Origin: Gambelia wislizenii | Lineage: Eukaryota; Chordata; Lepidosauria; Squamata; Crotaphytidae | NCBI GenBank assembly: GCA_030847615.1 | Contig: JAUMIR010000004.1 | Span: 83,111,001 to 83,175,000 of the forward strand | Reading direction: 5' to 3' | DNA length: 64,000 nt | In this document: piece by piece, positions 1 through 10,700 of the stretch | Layout: each line of letters begins with the position of its first letter | How positions within the stretch are numbered: the stretch's first letter is position 1 | The notes under the pieces: model-generated | Seen by the model: the letters and a program-made list of their open reading frames with translations, nothing else | What the model was told of the DNA's origin: nothing | Database searches by the model: none | Position numbers and translations under genes: made by a program

Positions 1-50
1 TGCCTTAGGATCACCATAAGTTTGAAATGACAAAGGCACACAACAAAAAA
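1..50 (+). repeat. Sauria-type SINE, 3' tail only
   Basis: The window opens inside ...ccttaggatcaccataag-tttgaaatgac-aaggcacacaacaaa, the Bov-B-like tail seen in the complete SINE copies at 6011 and 33530. Confidence 0.6.
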
Positions 51-1316
51 ATGTACATGCAGGTGCATGGTTTGCCTAATTTATTCTGCTTTTGCTATTT
101 TTATGGAAAGGACAAGAAATTATGGAAGACACTGAAGGGTCATCTTTGAATAATGGAAATCCTATACAGCCCGTGCCCCTGATTTCATGAGGCATTACCC
201 ACACCTTTTCACATCTACCTTCATAGCCTTATGGCAGAAGCAACCCACATACCTAAGTGATTTTGAGCTCCCCACCTTTTTAATTTTTTTATTTTACCCA
301 TAATATCAGTGGTGTAATGTCTTTGTGCCTTCTGGGTCAATTTTGTCATGTTTTGGCCCCCTGTGTTGTTTTAGGGTGAGGTGACTTTTTTAAAAACCAG
401 AAATAACTTCTAGCTTACCTCCTGGTTTTAAAAAGGGCTCTTCTTGGTTTAAAAATAGGCCTCTGTAGGCCTACAACAGCATAAGGGCAAAAACATGGTG
501 AAATCCACCCATCCACCCACCCACACCCCAGAGCAGAAGTGGGCAAAGTACTCCCTGCAGCACATGCAGTCCTCTAAGGATGTTTTGTGGCCCTTCAACA
601 TGTACAGAATCTCCAGAGTAATCTTTTTTCTGGTCAAAAAAAGAGGGTGAATTGCTGCTTCTGGCAGCCTCCAGCAGATTGCAAGACCTCTTTATACTGT
701 TTAATGTTAAAAGAGAGCCATTTTTGGAAAATAGAAATAGATGTCCCAGTACTTCAGGGTTTTTGTTTCATGTTTTGGTAGTCCATATAGCTCCCAGAGG
801 GTCCCAGGGCATAAAAGTGCCAGTAGACCTGCTGCAGTTGCCCACTCCTGTCCTAAAAAGTGAAGAGGGCATTTTGAGTATTTTTAAGTTTGAAAAATAC
901 AGCAGTGGGGGGCCAGGTGAGGGATATTCTGAGATCTGTGTGGCTTCTGAACCTCATGCAGTTGCCCACCTCTACCTTAAGGGGTATAAACCTGAGGGAA
1001 TTTTCTGGAAAGCTGAGATCCACAGGAGTCACCCAATATCAAATGCTGTGGCCACATGAAGCGAAATACACATCTCATTGCACCTCAGGTATGTAGAATT
1101 CGCTTCAGCCCAGGGAACAGCAGGGTGAAGACAGGTTGGTCTCCTACAGCAAAGTGGAGCTTTGGCAATATGGCAGAGAGGGTGCTAAGAGGATTCCATA
1201 GATTGTCAGCTGGAGGAGAAGGCCTGTCAAGAGAAATTGATATGGGAGGAGTGGAAGGTCTTTTGTCTTGCTGCTGCTTGGAGCTTCCTTTCCACTAACT
1301 GCAATGATTTTATCAG
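51..1316. other. CELSR2 intron, no exon seen
   Basis: No CELSR2 exon was recognised. Sequence at about 530-1000 repeats gcagttgcccac-ctcct motifs and resembles an old non-autonomous DNA transposon (also seen near 28175-28315), but its borders are not clear. Confidence 0.4.
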
Positions 1317-1447
1317 GCTTATAACTGCAACAGCACCTATGTGGATGGGCAGCTCTACCACACACCCTTTGGAGACTCCACTGGCTCTTTGCACAGCACT
1401 GTCCGCTCAGGCAAGAGTCAACACAGCTACATCCCTTTTGTGCTCAG
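1317..1447 (+). CDS. CELSR2: CELSR2 exon (first in window)
   Basis: The acceptor is ttttatcag before GCTTATAAC and the donor is CTCAG|gtaatt. It reads YNCNSTYVDGQLYHTPFGD then STGSLHSTVRSGKS and SYIPFVL, and ends with two bases (AG) completed by the next exon to Arg. It lies just C-terminal of the transmembrane region in the family. No upstream CELSR2 exon was recognised in bases 1-1316. Confidence 0.88.
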
Positions 1448-4400
1448 GTAATTCTAATGCCAGAAGTCAAGTAGCATTTATATAGACTGCCATCATTTGT
1501 GTGTGAAATAAAACAGTGGTTACTGTAGGCTTAATGGGAAGATCTTGTCAGAAATTGATTCTCAAAGCAGGACACCTTTACCTTGGTTGCCAGTAGCTGA
1601 GCCTTCTGTCTTTTTATCTAAGAGGGCAATTCACTGTTTTCAGATAGCTTGTTATTGGTCATTGCGTGAGACATATGTAAATCTTGTAATTGTCTGTATG
1701 TAGTGTTCAGTTTATGTGAATGCTTGGGGTTGTTTTAGACAATTAAAAAAAAATCATCAAAGAATGTAGGTAGAATACCTTTTGTCCAGATGAGTTCCTG
1801 CCGGGATTTGCCATATTGGGAAGGAGGGGGGCTGAAAACTCCCAAGTAGCTCGTGATTACAGCTTTCATGGTTTCTTGTGATCTTTTTAAAAAATATATG
1901 TGAAAATGCACATAACAGCCCGTTTGAACAACCAGTTTGAATTGGGGCACATCCAGGAAGTCAAAACATGATTGGTTGGACGTGCGTGGGGGAGGGCTTG
2001 CCAGCGATGAAGCAGCCAGAGCCGCTATTGTTGTTTTTCACGGACATGATTCTATTTTCGAGCGGCAGAGTAAAAAGAAAAAGTTTTTAAAGCAGAAGCT
2101 TGCTCTTCCGCATCTCTCATTTAACAAGGCAAAAAAGGGGGAGGGGAATGGAGGAAGTTTTGGGGGAGTAATAAGGCAGCTAATTCACTTGCAGCCACTA
2201 TCTTTTCTCATGGGCATGCTCTGTGTGAACTTCAAACTCACAATTTCTGCAATTAATTCTCCTGTCTGAATGAGTCCCTTGTGTTTAATTAGAGGTACAA
2301 ATCTTCTCATCTGCAATCATTTCATATCACTGCTTGTGCCAATCCTCTCCCTTTTTGTCAGTCTCCTTCTTTTAGTGTTATTAGCCCTAAAATGTTAGCA
2401 TTGTACACTGGGAAGACTGAGAAAAATTCTGCTAGGGTGGGCAGCTGGACTGTGGTGAGGGGTGCACTGGCATTTTATAGTCACAACGTGAGTAATGTTG
2501 CTTCACTAGAACTACTGAATAAATTGAATTCTTTGTGCCCCTGGAGAAGGTCTCCACTGAAACATGTTAGGCATTTTCCCATTTTATTAAAGCCCTTCTT
2601 TTTCCTCCCAGGAACATTTTGAAGCTTGCTTCTTTTTTCCCCTTTGTCATTTTGAGGCTTATCTCTTACTATTTGTTTTGTGTTTGTTCATTAGGATTCC
2701 AAAGCCACAGCTGTTCAGTGTGTCTTAGTTGACAATTTTTCTAGATTTTACTCTAGTATGAGGAATTAACAGAGCAAAAGTTAGTCAAGTCAGAATAATG
2801 GTTGCCTCAAGAACACTTTTTAAAGACAAACATCTGGCAGAACCTTGTCAGTGTCATGATTAGAGAGATGTTTTTGTGATCCTTATTCTGTTCTGTATCA
2901 AATTGTTTTTTTCAGGTCTCAGAAATTTCTTGTCTTCAAGGTGAACATGTCCATTCATTGCAATATTGTGTGTGAAGAATTTGTAGCTTCCTTCCCTCAT
3001 GTAAAGCTCATCTCTTTGTGCTGTGGGAACTCCAAACTAAGGGCTGCTTTTAACTTTTCTGGCTTTCTCTTACAGGGAAGAGTCTGGCCTAAACAACAGC
3101 CAGGTACACCTTGGGCCTGCAGATCCCAGCTCACTCTTTCTGGAAGCCAAGGATCAAAACAATGGTGAGGAGAGGAAAAATGCCGTTGTTCTGTACACCA
3201 TTGGTGCTTAACATAGATCTGTGATTAAAAAAATGGCCTTTTAAGCATGGTCTGCACTGCTGCAATACAGTTCCTAATACCATAGAATATAGTCTTTCAC
3301 TTCCAAATGATAATATGCTCTCTCACTGGCTTTCCAACCTTCTTGAAATGGGATGCTCTCTACCTGTATTTCCACCAATGGCAATACCTTTCTGCAGTGG
3401 TGGGTTTGCATGGTATGTGAGTCAAGAGGCTATGCTGAAGACAGCAATGCTGCTGGTAAGGTCTCCCATGTCAGACAGGCTTTTGCTGAGGAGCCAGACT
3501 AAATGTGCCAAATAGCTACCGGGCAGCAGCCGTAATGAGGGAGGAAGGAGGCGTGAAAATTGGATGAAGGAACAACCACAATTTAAGATATGCAGATGAT
3601 ACCATACTACTAGCAGAAAATAGCAAAGACTTAGAATGATTACTGAAGAAAGTCAAGGAAGAAAGCGCAAAGGGAGTTTTACAACTGAACATGAAGAAAA
3701 CAAAAATAATGACCACAGATGACTTATATCACTTTAAATAAGAGAATGAAAACAATGAAATAATTCAAGATTTTCCATACTTTGTCTCAGTCATTACTCA
3801 GAATGGAGACAAGCAGTCAAGAAATCAAAAGAATAGGACTGGGAAGGGCAGCTATGAAGGAACTAGACAAGATTCTGAAGTGTGAAGATATATCATTGAA
3901 TACTAAAGTTAGGATTGTCCATGCCATCATATTTCCCATTTCTGTGTATGGTTATAAAAGCTGGACAGTGAAGAAAACTGAAAGGAAGAAAATCAACTCG
4001 TTTGAAATATGGTGCTGGAGAAGAGTTCTGTGGATACCCTGGACTGCTAAAAAGACAAATCAATGGGTCCTAGAGCAAGGCAAGCCTGAACTCTCCCTAG
4101 AAGCCAATATGACTTAACCGAGACTGTCGTACTTTGGACACATAATGAGAAGACATGACTCACTAGAAAAGACAATAATGCCTGGGAAAGTAGAAGGTAG
4201 TAGGAAAAAAAGAAAGCTAGAGACTCAATCAAGGAAGCCATGGCCCTGAATCTGCAAGACCTGAGCAGGGCTACTGATAACAGGGTGACTTGGAGGTCTC
4301 TCCTTCATATGGTTGCCATAAGTTGGAGTTGACTTGACAGCGGTGAACAACAAACTTGTATTTTCCTCTTGAGGGGCTAATAGGAGTTTTGGGGATGGGG

Positions 4401-7400
4401 CAGGAATTATTTGGATCAGGGAAACTGTGAATTGAAAGTGTTAAACACACCTTTTCCTATCAAATTCTGTGCTTGATTGTGTTAAAAAAGCAGATGATCC
4501 ATTCGCAGATCTCTTGCAACAAAGACTAAAGAAAAATAAAAACCTTTAAGTTCTACTTTCCATGACCAAACTGATGCAGTGACTATGAGGTCTGAATAGA
4601 TTCTGACTGGCACTTACTGAAACAGATATGCAGTTGCCAACGGTGTGTACCCTCTCTCTCTGGCTTTTCTTCGCAAACGAAGATTCAGGAAGGACTCATC
4701 CCGCGCTTTCTGCAAGCAAGCTGATGACTAAAAAGGCCAATCCAAGATAAACAAGTCTGGTTGCAGAAAGCACAGCAGAAGGTCTCCTTAGGTGATGTTT
4801 CCAGGTTGTGATTCTTTTTGTGTTGTTTCTCTTCAAGACTTGTTTGGCGTGAGTTCTCAAATAAGGCTGCAGCATTGTGGATAGTGAGTCTCCATGCCTC
4901 CCAATGTGAGCCACGGTGGACCATTGTTGGTGATCAATTTGGCCGAGCCTGAGATGTTGTTTCAGGGAGTCCTTGTATCGCTTTTTTGGAGTGCCCCTCT
5001 TACGCTGACCCGTGGCGAGTTCACCGTAGAGTACTATTTTTGGGAGGCAATGGTCCTCCATCCTAGAAACGTGCCCTGCCCAGCGCAGCTGTGTTCTCAA
5101 TATCATGGCCTCAGCACTGGTGATCCCTGCTTGCTCAAGGACAGCAACATTTGTCACATAGTCAGTCCAGTATATATTTAGGATTGTGTGTATACAGGGC
5201 TGATGAAAGCGTTCGAGGAGTCATAAGTGGTGGCGATAGGTGACCCACGTTTCAGACCCATAAAGGAGAATAGACAGTACAATGGCTCTATACACATTGA
5301 TTTTTTTTGTGCTTCACCTCAGGTGATTATTACTCCAGACTCTTTTGTAGAGTCTTCCAAATGCACTATATGCCTTTGCTAATCTGTGATTGATCTCTTT
5401 GTCAATTTGGCATCTGAGGAGATGATGCTTCCCAGGTAGGTGAACTGCTGAACAGACTTAAGCCAGTTTGAAACTTAAACTACATAAGAACATAGGAAGA
5501 ACCATACTGGGCCAGGCCAGAGGCCTCTGGGAAACTCACAAGCGGTACAATAGCACCCTCTCATACATATTACCCACCAGTGGCATTGAGAGCCATACTG
5601 CATACCAAAGGCTAGTAGTAGCCTTCACTCCATAAGTTTGCCATTTAAACCAGATTGACAAGCATCACTCTGTATTGTGATAGGAAATTCTAGAACTTGT
5701 GCACTGTGTGAAGAAGTACTTAAACTGTATGGCATCACTGGAGTAATGTTTGCAAGTTGCACAGTATATGTGGATGGTTAAAGCTTGGACTATGGAGAAG
5801 CAACTACACAAACATTTTCATCATATGTCAGAATCATCTGATTTGGTTAATGAAGATTTATCCAAAGTCATTTATTAGAATAATTGCATATTTGGATAGA
5901 CATGTAAATCCCCGCTTGTGAAACATCAAGTTTCTGTTGGTCTTGAGAGAGCATTTAGTTTGTGTTTATGATTTTTGCATAAATTGAACAAAATATGTAA
6001 CTAAACTATAGCCGGGGTGGCATAATGCTTTGAATGCTGGACTACAGCTCTGGAGACCAGGGTTTGAATCTCCACTCAGCCCTGAAAACCCACTCTGTTA
6101 CGTTGAGGAAGTCACATACTCTCAGCCTCAGAAAACCCTGTGATGTTCACCTTAGGGTTGCCATAAGTCAGAAATGACTTGAAGGCACACAACAATAATA
6201 ACAACAAACTATAATAGCTGCTTTCATTGCATGGATTTTTAAAAATCAGAAGTATTGGAGAACCTTTTTATCTTTTTCTGATCAGTCAGCCAGTCCTTCT
6301 GTGCTTCCTGTGGATGTGTGCTTTGCTTCAGAAGGAGAAAAAAGACTAGTTTTGCACAAAGACATTGTGCAAAGACAGTTTTGTGCAAAGACATTCTGCA
6401 CAGATTGCAGAAATCTTGACACACAAAAAAGCATCCACTAATCTTCCTCTCATGTTGGGTGCAAGAAATTTCATAGGGGTTAACAAACTCAACTGACTGT
6501 TTTGCCTCTCTTGGCAAGAATTGGTAATTTAGCAAAATTTCTTCACCTTCTCAAATCAAAATTAGGTTGCACCTCCACTTCTCTAGACAAATATCCCACT
6601 TTTGTTCTTGGATGCCTCTAAGTCCTAGTTGTGAACAAGATGGTCCTTAGACAGGCAGTCCTGTTAACCCTGACCTATCTACCCCTCTCTCCCTCTCTCC
6701 TTCCCTTTCTCTTTCTTTTTTGCTCACAGAGCATGATTCTGACTCTGACAGTGACCTCTCCCTGGAGGATGACCAGAGTGGATCCTATGCCTCCACCCAC
6801 TCCTCAGATAGTGAAGAGGATGAAGAATTTGCCAGAGAACCCTGCTGGGAGAACTTGCTGTGCCCTAACAATGAGAAACTGCCAGCACACAGCACTCCAA
6901 AGGGTAATGCTAGGAATGGCTTGGAGCCCTCTAACGATGGGCAAATGGTCTGGGGTGGGTCTCCCTCAAGATGAGAATTTGTGTCCATATTGAGATTCCC
7001 ACTCAATATTTTGGACTGTTTTCCATTAGATTTCCTTTTGCTTATGCTTTTTACATACACATGTTATGTAAGTAGTAAATATTTTGGCCTTCCTACAAAG
7101 TAATGTTTGGCTTTCAGGATGACATGCAATTCTGCAAGTATATACTTCATGTAAAATTTTGTGGCAGAAGCTGTTAATTTTTTATAGTATTCTAGGGGTA
7201 GATGCCTGAGCAAGACCTGGTAGAAATTAGGATTTTGCTGGCACAATTATCTCTATAAAAGCTTAGTGCTTAAACAGTTTCTTTCCTGTGTGCTTGTGCT
7301 TTTGGAATTGCTCCAAGAGGTCATCTTATGGGCACTGGATATTAGAGCAGTGTTGGCCCATGAGCTCAGTATTATTATCAGATTGATTTTGATGGGTTTA

Positions 7401-7670
7401 TACCCATCCCTTCAGTATGCTCCCAGGTTAGCTTCTACTTTTGCTTTCATTTCTTTTGTTATATTTTTAAACAAAACAAAAAGAAGTTAAAGCAAGAATG
7501 TTAAAACCTCACAATAATAGTATGAAAGCAGTTAGTGGAATTAAAAATAAACATTGAGCAGCATAAAGTAATGTGAACGGGATGTTAAATTGTGGAATGT
7601 TGTTTTTTTTTGAAAAAAGTATTTAGCTGACATCTCAATGACCTCAAAGTAGATACCAGACAAGCCTTTT

Positions 7671-7712
<42 letters not shown>

Positions 7713-10700
7713 TTCCACAATCAGGGTGCTACCCCAGACCCTTTCTCTGTAGGGAATTAGAGTGTCCCAGCCCCTTTTGGGAAACTCTATGAAGTTAAAA
7801 TTGTTAAGAGTTAACTTTCTTGTAGCATGACTCAATTGTACATTACTTTGCCCTGAACTCAAAAACAAAAGTGGCAGGCAGCTTCAGGTTAAAAGACTTA
7901 TAACTTTACTAATGGCTATGCATTTACATATGCATGGAGAACCTACATAATAACTAACTAATGAATAAGTCTGGGTAAAAGGTAGATGCTTCATCTTAAC
8001 ACATCTTTATATGACCAAGATCAAAGGAAGTGTCCTAGGTCACATGGTCTTGTTGCTTGGTTGCAAACTCTTTATAACCAGGCACTTCAAGGGTAGAACA
8101 AGCAAGTTCTTGAATGAGAGAAAGAAAAGGATTTTAACATGCAGGAAATTCTGTCCTACCTAGGACCCACTTGCCCTCATGGGGGAGAGAGAATGGTGGA
8201 TTTCCCCAACATTCTCCTGTTGCCACCTGTGTAGCACCTGAAGAAGGGCCTCTGTTGAAATGTTAGTGCAATAGACATATGGAAACAAGCAATATTTTTT
8301 AGGTATCCTAGCCATAATTTCCTTATTAATACATTTTGCAACCCATAGTTTTTATGATTTTTTGGGGTGACCTGCCTCTAAACCTTGCTCTATCCGTCTT
8401 CTGGGATTCTGAAAATACTTCCAGTCTAGCTGCCTAGTTGAAAAGATAATTCTGAGGACTTACCATATTCTGTTTTCCCCTGAAAGGTGGCATTCAGCTG
8501 TGCTCCTGTGTCTTATGAGTGTAAATCTATCAGTTAAGTTTTTCCTGCTGTGGACCTCCTGAAGAAGAAGCATTTGGGATGGAGAGTCTTTCTTCCCACC
8601 CACTTGATGCTTCACTCTGAAGGGTTCTCAGAAAGAGACATTGGACTAGTGGCCATTCCTGGCTCCTTTCTTGCTGCAGTATTTGTCATAGCTCAGAGGG
8701 GGGAAACTGCAGCTTCTCAGATTTTATTGGACTGTAATTCCCAGCATTGGTTATGCTAGGACTGCTGGCAGTTGCTGTCTCACAACATCTCGAAAGCCAC
8801 TTATTTCCCACCACTGCTCCAGAGGGAGTGTGGCTAACGGTGCTCTCTGGTATGTCTACCTGCTGCCATGTCCTTGGAGCTGGGCAGCAGCCCTACTGGT
8901 GGTAGGAAGATTGGCAGCCCTCCTGATAGTGGAGAAGGAGGTGCTAAATTCACTACCTGAACTGTGAGTCACACTCTGCCTCATGGGAAGCCTTACCTTA
9001 ATACTACAGTATAACAAGGAAGGATTCCAAAACTGTGGAAACAAGGTCAGCGTCTTTTCCTACCATCTCACAGTAAAGTAATTTTCTCCAGACCTAAATC
9101 CTCTTTGTGTCAAGAATTTTGGTACAAATTCCATCCCCTTGGATGAGCCTCTTTCTTTGTGTCTCTTTATGTAATTTGGTCGGCTTTCTTCACAGGTCCT
9201 TAAAAGGCAGAGAGAGCAGAACAGACCTAGTGCTTACTGTTCAAACCTATGCTTCTTTTCTCTGTTCTCCCCAGTGGATAACCTCCTTGGTCCTGGCAAG
9301 CCATACTGGCCAGGTGACTTTGTGACTACTGCAAGTGAGAGTGATGGGCATGCCGGCTCAGAGAAGTTACGTGTGGAGCCAGTGGGCAAGATTGACCGAC
9401 TGGGACCAGCAGAAGAGATACCTAGGGAGAATGGGGAAACACAGACCAGGGAGGGCATTTTTGGCTCACTGCCTCACCCCACTGCCCAGCCCCAGAAAGG
9501 TAAGGAGGTTTGACTCTTGAAAGATCTCAGCACCCACTCACAGGCCTCCCTGGGAATATGTCCGTCTCTATTCTTTGTGAGTGCTATTAGTATTGGATGC
9601 TAGATTCTGTATCCTGAGAATCTCAGTTCAGAAACAAGAATAAGTGTATCTAGTGCCTGGTAAAAATATAATGAGAACAAGACCTCAGTGTACTGCATAG
9701 TTCCTGTTCATCTGCATGACTGACAGTGCCCCCCCCCCAAAAAAAGGCTAGGTAAAAGAAGTGTGTGCCCATTTTATTGATTGGCATAATTTATACAGGT
9801 GTCAGAATATAACTCAATATGTTGTCTGATCTGGAGTTTCTTTCTTCCCTTTTTTTGAGTGCAGAGGACCCTAAGCCCTGCTTAGATTCACCCGTGTCAT
9901 GCTCCAGAAAGGAAGGAGTCACCAATTTTTGTCAACTTCCTCTCTTTCAGATATCTCAGTAAACTCCACTCCAACCTAAATTTGATGCAGTACCTTAGCA
10001 AAACATAGGCAGAAAAAGTCTAAGTAGTTAATGGTGCTACAGATTACAGTATAAGGTTTAAGATAACATTGCAGAATCTGCCCCACCCCCATCAAAACTC
10101 ATCACTTCTTTTGACCTTACCTCTTTAGGATAATTGGAAATGGCTATCAGTGTGCAAATGTTACTTTTTTGGACTATGACTCTCAGAATCCCCCAACTAG
10201 CATTGCCAGTGGGGATTCTGGGAATTGTACCCCTTCCCCCACAAGCATTTCCATGGCCTGCTCTATACCTGGTCATAGTTTATATACTTCTAGCTTCACT
10301 GTCTAGTGGTGTCTTTTGTGGGTTTGAGGCAGAAGCCCCTCCCCACACGCTGCATGGAAATGTAACAATTGAATGTGGGGCCTTTCATATGAGAAGCATG
10401 TGCTCTGCCATTGAGCTCTGGTCCTTCATCTAAAGAGAAGATGCTCCTTGGATTTGAACCTTCACTGCAGATATAGAAATATAAAAAGTTGCCTTTTATA
10501 CTGAGTCAGACCGTTGGTCCACCTAGCCCAGCGTTGTCAACACTGACTAGCAGTGTCTGTCCAGGATTTTAGGAAGGATTCTTTCCAAGCCCAAGAAGCC
10601 AGTGCTGAATCTGAGATATAGGACTTTATCACACTATACTGTTATAGTGTTATTATTCCACTTTAACTGCTGTGGCTGCCTCTTGTGGAATTCTGGGGTT

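Noticed and set aside
652..1059. 135-codon frame at the left end
   Set aside because: Lies in an apparent old transposon within a CELSR2 intron; no match to CELSR2.
4696..5157. 153-codon minus-strand frame as a host gene
   Set aside because: It is the C-terminal part of a LINE ORF2 with two further copies in the window.
10380..10440. tRNA gene
   Set aside because: A-box and B-box-like sequence belongs to a SINE; no cloverleaf or terminator fits a functional tRNA.
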